A DNA stretch of 64,000 nt. It comes from Medicago truncatula (lineage: Eukaryota; Streptophyta; Magnoliopsida; Fabales; Fabaceae). Under the pieces are notes generated by a model. That model did no database searches. It saw nothing but the letters and a program-made list of their open reading frames with translations, and was not told where the DNA came from. The stretch lies in contig NC_053046.1 of NCBI RefSeq assembly GCF_003473485.1, forward strand, positions 12,596,001 through 12,660,000. Reading direction: 5' to 3'. A program made the translations under genes and the position numbers. Each line of letters starts with the position of its first letter. Positions within the stretch are counted from its first letter, which is position 1. Positions 1-11,789 of this stretch are shown one piece after another.

Positions 1-178
1 GGAAATTGTAAATTTTAATACAAGAGGAGATGTAATTCAAGCTTCTTTCAGGGAAGATGAGTGAAATATTTTCTAATATATATTAGATAAGAGGGGAGAG
101 ATATGTATATTTTAACATAAGAGAGAAGATGAGTGTAATTCAAGTATCTTTTTAGGAAAGTGAAATGTAATTTACTCA
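1..178. repeat. End of a purine-rich fold-back element, cut by the window edge
   Basis: The first 178 bases carry spaced purine-rich blocks and end in a 'gtaatttactc' terminus. The same blocks and terminus form the right arm of the complete element at 37255-38007, so this is probably the right end of a second copy whose left part lies outside the window. No coding potential is visible. Confidence 0.5.
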
Positions 179-2394
179 AATACTATATATAGATTAACTT
201 TTATTATTTGTTCATACTTTGCTAATTTTTTTCTTTTCAATATCAAATAAGAAAATTAATTCAGCTATATAAGTTTCTTTTTTTTTTTTTTTTGTCAAAA
301 AAAAAGTTTCTTTTTAAAAGGAAAAAAAATTTACTCCATTAATATCAATTTATTTAGGGTTTAGTGAGAAATGTATGCTTAAAATAGAAGAGATCGCACA
401 CACATTCAAACAATAATGAACAAGGTCAAAAGATAGCAAGTTGGTTGATCTCACCCAATTCCCTTACAACATTACATCCATCAAGGAGTACACACAAACA
501 CAACCAAAGATACTCATATTTCATGCATTTTAAAAAATATATATAATAAATATTGAAAAAGAAAAAGAATTATGTTTTTATCAAATTTTCCATATTAATC
601 GTTGATGTATATCAAAATTAAACACTAGAGATAAAGTGTAGAAAAATGATTAAGAGAGTGAATTAATGTCAAGATATCATAATATATTATACTATCAAAC
701 ATGTTTGATAAGTAAAATGGTTTAAAATTTCATATAAGGTGTTTGGTAGAGTCTACACTCTATAAGTTATTTTGCTTCTTGTTTTCAATATTACCATGAT
801 GCCTTTTGACTTATGTTTTGTTGAGTACTACATATGATATTCAGGTTGGTTATCCGAAAAGGTGTAAAAAAATATTGAAAAACAAATGAGGTAAGAGGTT
901 GAAATATTGCCGACACATTTCACCAATTCATAGTTTCCCATTGAGAAATATTTTAGCTAATGATGTCACACCTTCTTTGGAGAGCATAAAAAGCCTTGAG
1001 TTGTGTTAGTTTTGAGAGGTCAAAATTATCTAATTGTGATCAAATGTCAAACAATAGACTTAAGACAATAAAAATAAATAAAGTTATATACGTGTCACGA
1101 TGTTATTTGTATCTGTAACAAATTGTGATATTCAAGTTTTTTTCCTAGTTTGTGTGTGATGTGCCTGCATGGATTGTTTTGCAGTTCCTTGATACATGAA
1201 TATCCACGTACAATAATGTTGAATTTGGTTTCAATTGAGTTAATGCACAATCACAATACATAATTATTTAGCGTAAACCCAAGTGACAATCTTTTGTAAA
1301 AGAAAATTGAGTGACAATCCACACTACATAATTATTCACATGGAATTAATGATTTCACAACTATTCCATCCATGGTAATTGTTTTCGGTTGACAAATGCT
1401 ATTACATAGACTATCAAACCAAATGAAATACTCTATATTATATTATAGTGTTAAACATGTTTTTAGTCCTTATAAATATATCAATTTTTTATTTCAGTCA
1501 CTCTAAAATTTTAAATTTCAGGCTAAAGTTTTTTTCCAACATTAACATCTTTACTTGAAATTGGAGGGGCTGCACTGATGCAGTCATTGCTGAGACATAA
1601 AATTAAAAAGGTAAAGTAATTTAAATTCTCTAACATAAAATTAAAAAGGTAAAGTAATTTAAATTCTCTAACTTTTGATACAATATTGAATGGTAATTAA
1701 ATTCATCCCATGATCTATTATAAATTAGCTTCTTTTGTCTCTATCTTTCCTACCACACAACTATAACACCCCTAGATTGCGTGAGAATCTTAGTTCTTCA
1801 TTTTAATAATGTTATAACATTGTCTTTGACTTTAAATGGCTACCAAAAAGTTTGTTCTATGGGATGTAACATAGGAGGAAACACTGTGTTGGCGTCTGAG
1901 AAATCTGAATGAAAAAGGTGTGATTAAGGTTAACCCTACAATGAAGACAACATTGATGGATTGGGAGCAGGTGGAGACTGCTTAATGCTTGAGAGAATTA
2001 TCAATGATGCAGAGGTTGGTTGGTAATAACAATGTATTCGATGCATGCAAATAAAAAGAAAATGACAAAAGTTGTGACACCATTGATGAGAAAACAAGCA
2101 ACTCAGAATTTCTTTTTAAATCTTTATTTACCAAATCTTTGAATATTAAGGTTGGCCATAAAAATCTATACCAGAAAGTAGAGTGACTAATTCTGAGGTC
2201 TAAGATGATTAACAAATGATCAAGTGGTGCAATTATTAATGTTGCTTGCAGGTTTATTCATTTTATTAAAATTGTAGAACCTGATGCAGATCCTTTGCAG
2301 AAGGTACGTATGGCTTGGTAATCTCTCATTTTAATTATGAAAAGTAAGGTTTTAAATTGGGGTAACAATTATGGTCACACACATGTCGATCTAT
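179..2394. other. AT-rich intergenic region without a recognisable gene
   Basis: No protein similarity is visible here. A direct repeat of about 34 bp occurs twice around 1597-1662 (units beginning 'acataaaattaaaaaggt'). The stretch 1841-1985 is less AT-rich but its reading frames are broken and I do not recognise it. The short reverse-strand frame at 1982-2215 looks like chance. Confidence 0.5.
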
Positions 2395-2790
2395 GATATG
2401 AAAGAAAGTCATTATTGATCTGGATAGACCGAGAAAGTTATCTGGATTGGAGCACTCTGACGTATAAGATAGTAAGTGACCAAAGAGTGTGAGGTTTACG
2501 AGTTGAGAAATTGTGTACCTTGCATTGTTGTGAGAAAGAGTATTTATACAATCCTAGAAAGGAGCTGTTGATGCGTAAAGGGAGGAACGTTACATATGAC
2601 ACCCTTCATTAATGGTGTGCTCTTGCAGCCGTTCGAGGGCATTGAACTCGTTGAGGCGTTACAAATTTCAAGAATCTTATGCCAGGTGGATTGGTCTTTG
2701 GGTCAAGTGTGCTTTAAAAGAGGGTTGTGACTTGTGAGTTCGCAAGAGATTGGACCTTAGACTAGTCTAAAACCATTATATAATATAGTT
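2395..2790 (-). mobile_element. LTR-like fragment of a retrotransposon
   Basis: Read on the reverse strand, this stretch has a TATA box (plus-strand 'tatttata' at 2541-2548). It is followed by a pyrimidine-rich leader with 'ctcacactctttggtcac' and a 'cgtcagagtgctcc' block. That layout is typical of the U3-R-U5 part of plant Ty3/gypsy LTRs. Clean TG...CA ends and a target duplication were not found, so it is probably a remnant. Confidence 0.35.
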
Positions 2791-3410
2791 GATGATCGTG
2801 ATCGCAAAACAACAAAGATCTTGATGTTATAATTTAGATCGTTGTCACAAACTTTTATTTAAAATCTAACACTAAACTAATTGAACAACCAACATTATTT
2901 CAGAGTTAGAAATCAATTTAGTTTTCCTGTTTCATAATTAAATTCTGCGTCACACCCTGCAACATCCTACGTACGTTTGTTCACTTCATGGGCATGCAGT
3001 TTTGTTTTTGCTACTCTCATAATCATGCATGTCTTGATTGTATCGAAAATCTTCAAATAATGTTGAGGAAAACATTATTGGTCAAAGTCACAATATATTA
3101 ATTAACTATAATGAAATTCAAACTAGTACTTTAAGCCTTTCAAACCATATATGCTAGCACACACTTCAACAATTTCAATGAACTTACCTTTATTTTTAAT
3201 TAAACGACACATACACTACCTAATCCAGTAATACTAAATTTCATAGTAATATTTTTGTAACAAAATAAAATTCTCTCCATAGCTGAAAAATGCCAAAATA
3301 GTCTCTAACTAGCTAGGTTGCTTCTTTGACACTTCTTCCTCAAATGTCAGCTCATACGTGTTAATTTCTTGAAGAAAAAAATAATAGCAAAAATGATGGC
3401 ATACTACACC

Positions 3411-3417
3411 TATAAAA
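3411..3417 (+). promoter_or_regulatory. TATA box of the MYB gene
   Basis: TATAAAA lies 84 bases upstream of the chosen ATG (3501), which predicts transcription starting near 3445. No other promoter element could be assigned with confidence. Confidence 0.6.
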
Positions 3418-3500
3418 TCCCACATAATATGCAACCTATGCTAAGTTTCCTATAACCTATAGTTTTGTCTTGGAACATTAATTCATTGTGCAATATTATT

Positions 3501-4755
3501 ATGGGTAGGTCACCATGTTGTGATGAAATTGGTGTAAAGAAAGGGCCATGGACACAAGAAGAAGATGAGAAGCTGATTGATTATATCAACAAACATGGCC
3601 ATGGAAATTGGGGAACACTTTCAAAACGTGCTGGTTTGAATAGGTGTGGGAAGAGTTGTAGGTTAAGGTGGACAAATTATTTGAGGCCTGATATCAAGAG
3701 AGGGAAATTCACTGATGAAGAAGAAAGAGTTATCATCAACCTTCATTCAGTTCTTGGAAACAAGTATATTTCTTATCTTGTTTTTTCTTATGTAGAAAAT
3801 GATATTGAAATCACTCTAAAGATAGCGACGGAATTTCAGAGACGGAAAAAATAATTTCGTCTCTAATTCCATCACTAAGTGTTAGAGACGTCAATTTTCG
3901 CTGACCAATTTTTTTTTTTTTGCCTTTGATTTTTGTCAATATTTCAACTATTTTTAGTAGCTTGATTCATTCGAGAGCTATAAATAATGTGATTTTTTTT
4001 ATTTGTCTTGTAGATGGTCGAAGATTGCAGCTCATCTACCAGGACGAACAGATAACGAGATAAAAAATTATTGGAACACAAACATAAGGAAAAAGCTTCT
4101 CAAGATGGGAATTGATCCTGAAACTCACAAGCCAAGAACTGATTACAATCACCTCATGAGTCTTTCAAACTTACTTGGCATGTCAAATATAGGCAATACT
4201 TTTAGCAACAACCCTCTTGGTTTACAACCAGATATTACCCACCTAGCCAAAATGCAATTGTTGCAAAATATGTTGCAAATTATGAACACAAATAATTCAT
4301 TTGGTAACATGGGAAATTATCCTTATAACCCCTTAGGGAATATTAACCCTAGCTTTAATCCATTCAATTTGTTTTTGAATGGAACAAACACAATTCAAAC
4401 TAATGAGCCATTAGGTTTGAGTGGTGGTGAAGAATATGCTATGAACCCTAGTTTATACTCTTATGGACAAAGTGAGTCTTCAAAGCAGGATATTTCAAAA
4501 GGTGAATCAAGTTTACAAGATCTTGATTATAGCAAAATGAGAAGCATTTCATGTGTAAATCAAGAAGAAAATCTACTTCCTGCTTTGGTTGCTTCCTCTC
4601 CTAGAATTGGAATCTTCAATCAAATCGAAAATGACCGCAACAAAGCTCAAATGTCCATCGATCACTCACCTTCAAATGCAATCTTTGATGATTGGGAGAA
4701 GTTCCTTGACGATGAATCAAGTGGTGGTTCCTACTGGAAAGAGCTTTTAGAGTAA
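3501..4755 (+). CDS. R2R3-MYB transcription factor
   Basis: This is a nuclear DNA-binding regulator. There are two exons, 3501-3763 and 4014-4755, and the splice rebuilds 'LGNKWSKIA' in frame, giving 334 residues. The start is the ATG of 'MGRSPCCDE', the classical N-terminus of plant R2R3-MYBs; an upstream in-frame ATG at 3465 is in the leader. R2 (about residues 14-64) has the Trp series GPW/GNW/LRW. R3 (about 67-117) has the usual F for the first Trp (KRGKF), then KWSKIA and NYWNT. After the repeats comes '[14 protein letters not shown]', typical of subgroups 9/10/11/24. Several members of these groups control cuticle or suberin lipid genes, but the target here is unknown. The C-terminal half is Asn-rich and ends in an acidic 'SYWKELLE', a likely activation region. 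The common first MYB intron, in R2, is absent. Confidence 0.93.
3820..3905. repeat. Short inverted repeat inside the MYB intron
   Basis: 'agcgacggaatttcagagac' near the left side is mirrored imperfectly by 'gttagagacgtcaattttcgct' blocks on the right, with a second pair 'gagacg'/'cgtctc' in the middle. It resembles a tiny MITE inserted in the intron. No target duplication could be assigned. Confidence 0.35.
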
Positions 4756-4875
4756 GCAATCACAAATTTAATAGTATTATTTTTCCAAAATTTCTTCACT
4801 ATAATTTAATTATTTCTTATAATTTTTAGCAATGAACTTTTATATTTTGCAAAATGCAAACAATATGGTCATGAG

Positions 4876-4877
<2 letters not shown>

Positions 4878-4947
<70 letters not shown>
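4878..4947. repeat. (TA)n microsatellite, about 35 units
   Basis: Uninterrupted TA dinucleotides lie 120 bases after the MYB stop codon, probably in or just past the 3' UTR. Long (TA)n tracts are usually length-polymorphic. The reverse-strand reading frame across it (poly Tyr-Ile) is an artefact. Confidence 0.97.
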
Positions 4948-4952
<5 letters not shown>

Positions 4953-7457
4953 GCACATACATGCATGTGTGTGTAGCTTTTGAAAAGAGAAAAACTTACA
5001 ATGTCTTCCATTAAATCTTGCTTTATTTTAATTTATTCTTTTTATTTTGCAGCTTGACATCCACTTCTGCGTCACAAATTTCGTGGTAGAGGAATAATTG
5101 ATTATCTTTGAGAATAATCACATCAACACATACTCAACGAAGTTCGTATAGTTTGATTCATTAATTCATATTATGGCTTTTATAATATTATTGTTTAGAT
5201 TCATTTGTAATTTTATACATGGGATGTAATAATTATTGTAGTTTTCTGTTGTACAAAACAAAAACATACACATGCATATTATATGGAAAGTTGCAAATCA
5301 TATAGTTTTATGTTCTTTATATATATAGTTATAGAGACTTTGTACTTCACTGGAATTTGTTCTATTTGTATCGAATACATTTTTGTAATTACAATTCAAT
5401 ATTCTAAATATTTATTTCAATATCTCTTTTGATACTTAAAGTACGTACTATAGATTATTTTACGTAATTTTCTTTGACGTGTTAAAATGTGACAAATCTA
5501 AAATCGTTAATGAATACATATAGTTTAAGCATTTGACTTTGTGTTATAACGTATATATAAGTCAACCTTGTCGCAACAATTTCTCGCCGGCTAAAGAAAT
5601 TTTGCATTATACAACTATCACATCAAATGATGAATTAACATATATAAGCTGAAATTAGAAGCTAGCTAATCCGTTAAGAACTTAAAATAATTTTTCATTG
5701 GAGTTGATATATGTGTCCAGATTCCGGACCTCACGTTAGGTTAGATTGTTTACGTTTGGAACAAGTTATAAAAAAAAGAGTTAAAGATCGACAAGATGCA
5801 AAAGGCCATAGCTAATGCAACTACCCCGTTTGTTTTCATGTTCAATAACGAATCTGCCTCATTGAGATATTGGTTTAGGTAGGAGAGATGATGCAATTGA
5901 TTGTGATTAATCAAAGGACACAACACAAGTTATCCTCCCTTTGGAAAGCTAATTTTAGTTTCTAGAAGAGTAGTAACTTTATACAATATGGACATGTTTG
6001 GATAAACAACTTATTTGCAGCTTAAAGCACAAACGCTTATTATGATAAGTATTTACGCATAAGCTTCCATAAGCTATTTTTATAGTAAATGATAAAATAA
6101 AGTTAAATTTTCCTAAAAAAAAATAAAAATAAAGTTAAATTGTTTTTTTAAAGGAAAGTTAAATTGTTTTTGTATATGCTATAAGTTGTTTTTATAACCT
6201 ATATTGAAAAACCTTTGAAAATTAGCCAAAAAATCTTATGAAAATTGGCATAAGTTGTTTTCATAGGGTTTTTGGTTCCTTTTTAGATAAGTCAATTTAA
6301 AAAAGACTCATTGATGACATAAATCATATAGGGTTTTTGGTTCCTTTTTAGAGTCAATTTAAAGTAAAAGTAGCTAGTTTAAATGTATTTTTGTTAAGTT
6401 TTGTAAAGAATTCAATAGAAAGTCATGAAAGGACAAGAACAAGAAAATATGCTTGAAACAATGGAAATCCACCCAAATCAGACAACTTTGTGATTGTGAT
6501 GTGCTTGTTACAAGTTTATCACCGTTGATTCTTGAGGCATAGTTGTTACAGACGTTTTGGTGTGAAGACACATAGTGAAGAAATAAGTAAGATTCAATCT
6601 CGTCATCACTAACGGCGCGTGCTACCACATGCGTGTTGCGAGTTTAGAGAGAACTCTTAGGATCAGCCTCGCATTGAATCGCGTTGCTGGCTCCAAAGGT
6701 CGCGTTGCAAGATTCTGAAGGAAATACAATATAATTACCCTGGTCATAGCTCGCCTCCTGAGATTAATACTTGTGTTGCATGCCGATTTTCCTTGAATTA
6801 TAGAGAAGCGCGATTATATATACCAAACCCTTAGGTTAGTGGAAATATATTTTAAAAATGCGATTTCAACATATTAGGAGCGACAAGAGCCATTTAATAA
6901 CCAAGGAATCATCAATCGATAATCCTTTACTCATGTTTTCTTATGTTTATAAATTATGAGTAGTTAATTCTCTCTAGATTAGGTCATGAAAGAGGATCTT
7001 CCTTGTAATTGTTTGATCATATGTACCTTTAAATTATTCAGTTTATTACTTTGATATTTTATTAAGTTACTCTTGTTCTTAGTGTTTTTTTATACATATA
7101 GGAATGTTGATGAATTGATTTATGTATTAACGATTACTAACCGTAACTTTGATGGATCTATCTATTTTAACCGTTTAATTATTGGTTAGTTTAAACATAA
7201 TGTAATGATAATTATGTACTTTGTTTACGTTCTCAAACCTTCGAGGATTATGAGCTCACTTAAGACATTAGACCGTTGAAGAGAATTAGTGAATGACTTT
7301 TGCTTAAGTGTCTTAAAATTAAGTAATGAGTTCACACTAAATTCATAGTTTGAAGTCACCCAAGGAAGGAAATCTAATATGACCTAGTCGTGAATACTTT
7401 CTATGTTAAGTAAATCAGTTGTGAATTCGATGAGAAAACTCACACCAATAACAAATT
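4948..7457. other. Intergenic region with a MITE-like relic
   Basis: No gene is visible. About 5990-6330 resembles a MITE: it opens with 'catgtttggataaacaactt' and carries 'cataagct' blocks. Related sequence recurs at 46590-46630 and 47015-47590. The rest (6340-7450) is unrecognised, with somewhat higher GC around 6550-6800 and no sustained frame. Confidence 0.45.
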
Positions 7458-8102
7458 TGATGTGTGGAGCAAGGAATAATCAAGCAACCAAAATAAAGTG
7501 TATGAAACAATTATAATCACAAGCCAAAAGTAGAAAACAACGAGAGAGAAAAGAAGAGAAGAGAAGAGAGAACACAAAAGAATTTATTGACCCAGTTCAG
7601 TCCAAATTGAACTAGTATGGGGGAGATAGCAGCCCTCCGTTTCGCTTTAAGATGAGTAACGTTACAAAAAGAGATGTCAATGAGTTACAAGAAAAAGTCT
7701 CTTGTCTAATTCTACCAAAACTCCAATCTCTTCCCGTAGCCAAGAGACACAATCCTAATAGTGTTTCCCAAGGTGAATCAACCCTCAAACCTTAGTGTTT
7801 GTTCCCAAGAGACAAACTCTATACAAACTCTAGTTTTGTTGTTGTCATTCTAAACCCTTATTTCAGCCCCCTCTATCTCAAAGTTTACTCTGATACAAGG
7901 TCTATATTTATAGTAAAAGTATCGCTTAAATTTTGAAACAAATCTGTACACAAAAATACATTTCTGTTATTCGCTGCCAGCGCATCATCGTGCCACGAAA
8001 AATCCAGTGACTTGCCTCAAAACTGAAACCTCCAATTGTGCCACGTTGCCCAGCCATTATGCCACGATTTCTGCAGAACCTGATTTTAAATTAACTCTCA
8101 CA
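7458..8102 (-). mobile_element. Probable solo LTR of a retrotransposon
   Basis: The block begins TGATGTGTGG and ends CTCTCACA, giving TG...CA termini. It is flanked by aaatt on the left and aaatc on the right, an imperfect 5-bp target duplication. Read on the reverse strand it has a TATA box ('actataaatatag', near 7905-7917) and a pyrimidine-rich 3' part, as LTRs do. No primer-binding site or internal coding region adjoins it, so it is probably a solo LTR left by recombination. The copia/gypsy class cannot be told. Confidence 0.5.
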
Positions 8103-8472
8103 AAATCAAGATTGAAAATGTGATCACAAAGCTAATTTAATAAAGATTGAAAAACCATACATATGAATACTTGTTCAGAAAAAACAGAATTGAAGAAAAA
8201 TGATGATATCAAGGAGAAGGAGCAAAAGGTTTCTTTGGTTTCTGTAAGAGTTTTGAGAGAGACATGAATGCTTTTTTTACACAAAATTAGTCATTGTCAA
8301 GATCAAGTTGATTTTACCCAAAACTTCCAACAATTATATCAGCAATCCACAAGTACCACATGTTTAACTATATATAAGATTTTCTTTAAAAAGAAACTAT
8401 ATATAAGATTTGGATCATAAATGGAGGTAGCAAATAGTGTATAAAACTGCTGATCCGTTTCATGTTATTTAA

Positions 8473-8523
8473 GTTCCACATCGGATAGTTTAGAGGGAAT
8501 GGCATGGAGCATGAAGTATAAAA
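8473..8523 (+). promoter_or_regulatory. Degraded USE and TATA box of the U1 copy
   Basis: GTTCCACATCG (8473-8483) differs by one base from the plant upstream sequence element RTCCCACATCG. TATAAAA follows at 8517-8523, 33 bases later, which is the Pol II-type spacing. The altered USE should weaken the promoter. Confidence 0.7.
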
Positions 8524-8546
8524 ACAAGTGTCTGATAGATTGCAAA

Positions 8547-8689
8547 TCACTCACCTGGATGGGGTCAATAGGTGATCAAGAAGGCTCATAGCCTAAGACA
8601 ATGACCTCCATTGCACTTTGGAGGGGTGCTGGCCTAAGGTCTACTCAAGTGGTGGAGCCTACATCATAATTTGTTGCACGCAAGTCCCT
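8547..8689 (+). pseudogene. U1 snRNA pseudogene or variant
   Basis: Clearly a U1 copy, matching the intact gene at 11790-11949 through stem-loops I-III and the Sm site. Retained are the U1-70K loop 'gatcaagaag', the U1A loop 'attgcact' and the Sm-site core 'aatttgt'. Differences: the 5' end reads ACTCACCTG instead of ACTTACCTG; the distal part of stem-loop IV is missing, shrinking the RNA by about 17 nt; several stem bases are changed; and the USE has a mismatch. The promoter spacing is preserved, so transcription is not excluded. Most likely this is a decayed duplicate. Confidence 0.85.
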
Positions 8690-9281
8690 TCCAATTTAGT
8701 TAAATTATTTTTTTGGGTACACATTTTATTTTTAAATTTAATTACTAATTATGTAATTAGTACTTTTATAATTAAAAAGAGAGAAGCATAAATATATTAA
8801 CTAATGGTAATTTTGTATAAATTTTATCACAGATTAAAACCAAAGAAAAAGAACAAAAAAAAAAGAAAAAGGAAAGAGAACCCATATTTGGTAGGGAACA
8901 TATTCATTGGAAACTACTTTTCCAGTCTCTACTTTGAGTTTCCTATTTGAAAAGAGTTGTAAATAATATAAAAAATATCATTTAATTTTTGCAACCGGAT
9001 TATCATACGTGAATGTGTTTCTATTTCTACATCGCATAATATTGCAAGAGGGATTGGCAAGAGACGTAATATTACAATGTACTATGACAATCATTATGCA
9101 ATATGCTTATAGAATTACAAAGGTGTCTAAAAGAAATTTGAAACAAAATATAATTGGAAAAAGGCGCAACGCACACAATATATTACATGAATAATTTTTC
9201 ATTTTTTTTATGTGTCATTATTAAAAAGAGAGAAGCATAAATATACTAACTAATGGTAATTTTGTATAAATCTTACCACAG

Positions 9282-9780
9282 ATTAAAACCAAAGAAAAGG
9301 AAAGAGAACCCAGATTTGCTTTCATGACAAAGAGTGAAGTTGATCACCTAGATGATGGTTATAGGTGGCGTAAATATGGCCAAAAAGCTGTGAAAAACAG
9401 TCCTATACATATACATATAGATACATAATCTTAAACTTTCTTCCATTTCATTTCTCAATTTTCATTCTCTTGTGTCCTACAATAAACAGTGTAGTAGTTC
9501 ACTAATTAATTTAATTAATTTAATTTGGGACATTAATTAGTTAATTAATATAATTTTTGACTTGCGAGACATGTAAATGTAACCGCATTGAAACAAAAAC
9601 AGGAGCTACTATAGTTGTACAACGGCAAGTTGCGGCGTGAAAAACCGCATGGAGCGTTCTTCCGATGATTCTTCTGTTGTCGTCACTACTTACGAGGGTC
9701 AACAAACACATCCTTCTCCTACCACATCACGTCCTAACCTCCGCTTCGTTCACATTTTTAAGTGGTATCATGAACTATCT
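9282..9780 (+). pseudogene. WRKY transcription factor pseudogene (group IIc-like)
   Basis: The first part (9282 to about 9405, after a 'ttaccacag' acceptor) reads through '[20 protein letters not shown]' and on through '[13 protein letters not shown]'. The second exon begins after 'acag' at 9603 with 'SYYSCTTASCGVKNRMERSS', then a 'TYEGQQTHPSP' end. Together they make a group IIc WRKY domain interrupted by the usual intron. Defects: the exon is cut short before the donor (the usual 'PR' codons are lost and no GT donor is evident), no N-terminal exon is found, and the zinc ligand pair HxH has become QxH. The frame then runs on into unrelated sequence to 9904. It is almost surely inactive. Confidence 0.85.
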
Positions 9781-10337
9781 TGACCACATCAATAAATTGC
9801 TCATTTTCATTGGTTGGTGGGTAAATTATCCACCATTCTTCAAAGGTAATCTAGAAAAAACCTTAACAGAAAGGTCATGTCGGCGCTCTTTAGCATTTTC
9901 TTAATAAAATTGTATAGTAGTTTAGTATTTGGTTCTTTGAAACTTGGCAAAAGGGACTAGGGAGAGACTTAATATTACATTGTATTGTAATAGGCTTATA
10001 GAATTATAAAGGTCTCTAGAAAAAATTTAAAACAGAATGTAAATTGGAAGAAAAAAAGTGTGGATGGTTTATAAAAAATCCGATTTGATTTGATATTAAT
10101 GTTGTATGTATGCAGATGTTGATGTCTACTGCAGAAGATCAAAGATCCAATGCATTCCACCTTTGAAGTTTTCACTTAAAGTTGTTCAAGATATGATAAA
10201 CAAAGTCTTAACCCTATTAACTCAAATGCTACCGATTCTAAGATTAAAGTTTAAGGAAAAGAGTTACGAGTGGTGAACTATCAGCAAATTTTCCTAGTCT
10301 TGCATTGCTAATAAGAGAAATTAGACGAGTTTAAGGT

Positions 10338-10545
10338 TATATAAAAAAACAGGTTAACCAATATTTAAAACCATCTTTGCATTGCACTTGGGGCAATGAC
10401 GCATCTAGTGAGGTTCTAACCGAGGCGTGTCTATTGCTGGTTGAAAACTATTTCCTGATCCCCTCTTAGACTTGGGTCCAACTCAAGCCTTTGAGAATTC
10501 CTGGAAGGATTCCCTTTGGGGTAAAGTCCTACAATTTTTTTTCAA
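10338..10545 (+). ncRNA. U4 snRNA-like gene, probably degraded
   Basis: The RNA starts near 10373 with 'atctttgc' and contains the U4 hallmarks 'cttggggcaatgacgca', 'gaggttctaaccgaggcg', 'ctattgctggttgaaaac' and a terminal Sm-like 'acaattttttttc'. U4 pairs with U6 in the spliceosomal tri-snRNP. A TATA-like 'tatataaaa' lies about 34 bases upstream. The expected USE position (about 10297-10307) holds only 'gtcttgcattg', a weak match. An extra 'attgc' near the 5' stem and the poor USE suggest a pseudogene, although the body is nearly full length. Confidence 0.72.
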
Positions 10546-11404
10546 AGTAAAAGTCATTCAACTTTTACAGTTTGCTCATGCTCTGCCGATTTGCTAATGT
10601 TAATAATGATCTTTTGGCTACCTATGCAAAATATTTTGGTAGATTTGCTATCTTTTTTAGGATTTTCATGTGCGAAAAGTATGAAGGAATAACAATTGTC
10701 TACTTACGTTAATCTTAGTTTCTGCATGTTATCATAGTTTCTGCTTGTTATATGTTTTTAGGTTCTTTGTCTTAGTTTTGCAGTTTATCTTAGTTTCTTT
10801 TTTCATATTCATTTATTATGGAACACATACAAGTTTGAGTTTAGGAAATTTGACGCCGTTAGTAATTGATTTAGCCATGTGAATTGGTGATTTAAGTGGC
10901 TGAGGGCTGAGGGCTGAGGGTAGAGCAAAGCTATGAGAAAATACAATTCAGAATTTGATGAGTTAAGGCTTCATTCTCCAACAATAGAAAGTGAATTGAT
11001 GAGATCTTTAATAAGTTCAACATTTCTGCAGAGATTATTAGGAATTTTAGATTCATGATCTGTGTACCAGAGAATGTATCATCTTGTTTTTTATTTTTGA
11101 GTCAAAACTCAAAAGGCAATTCCACTCAGAATCAACCTTAATTGCATCATGATATATAACATAGGGTGATTGCTCATCTTGTTGATAGTTACTTGAAAGG
11201 GAAAAGAAGCAGTAAAAACATAGGGTGATATGTGAAAATTCCAAGGCAATGAATACAATAATATTTACAAATAACATTGATCAATAGTCAAGAAACAAAT
11301 GATGCCAGACAACCAAAACACAAGACACAGACCAATATTACTGGGTCAAACATGTGCTTTTATCTCAAAATTACAACATTGATATGAAAGATGCATAATA
11401 TATT
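10546..11404. other. Intergenic sequence, nothing recognised
   Basis: No supported gene. A short triplicated 'gggctga' occurs at about 10900-10920. The 74-residue reverse frame at 11053-11277 has no recognisable family. Confidence 0.4.
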
Positions 11405-11715
11405 AAAATGTGATCTCATAGTTAATTTAATGAAGATTGAAAAACCATACATATGAAGACATGTTCTAAAGAAACATATTAGAAGAAGAATGAGGATATC
11501 AAGGAGCAGAAGGTTTCTTTGGTTTTCGTAAGAGCTTTTGAGAGAGACATGAAGGCTTTTCTACACATAACTAGTCATTGTTAAGGTCAAGTTCATTTTA
11601 CCCAAAACTTCCAACAATGATATCCACATTCCACAAGTGCCACATGCTTAGCTTGGATCATAAATGGAGGTAGCAAATAGTGTGTAAAACCACTGATCCC
11701 TTCCATGTTATTTAA

Positions 11716-11766
11716 GTCCCACATCGGATAGTTTAGAATGAATGGCACGAAGCATGAGGTATAAAA
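11716..11766 (+). promoter_or_regulatory. USE and TATA box of the U1 gene
   Basis: GTCCCACATCG (11716-11726) is an exact plant upstream sequence element. TATAAAA follows at 11760-11766, 33 bases later. In plant snRNA genes this four-turn spacing specifies RNA polymerase II, and the shorter three-turn spacing specifies Pol III. The TATA box lies 30 bases before the RNA start. Confidence 0.92.
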
Positions 11767-11789
11767 TCAAGTTTGTGATACGTTGCAAA

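Larger units (their letters stand above)
8116..10308. repeat. Copy A of a duplicated snRNA/WRKY segment
   Basis: This stretch is collinear with 11405-12604. Shared blocks are 8116-8700 with 11405-11960 (U1 region), about 8892-9060 with 12100-12260, and about 9960-10308 with 12290-12604. Copy A holds the degraded U1 and the WRKY remnant, and continues directly into the U4-like sequence; copy B has the intact U1. A 110-bp block (about 8770-8890, again at 9220-9310) is further repeated within copy A. Confidence 0.75.

Noticed and set aside
4826-5011. Open frame with poly Tyr-Ile on the reverse strand
   Set aside because: It only reads through the (TA)n microsatellite.
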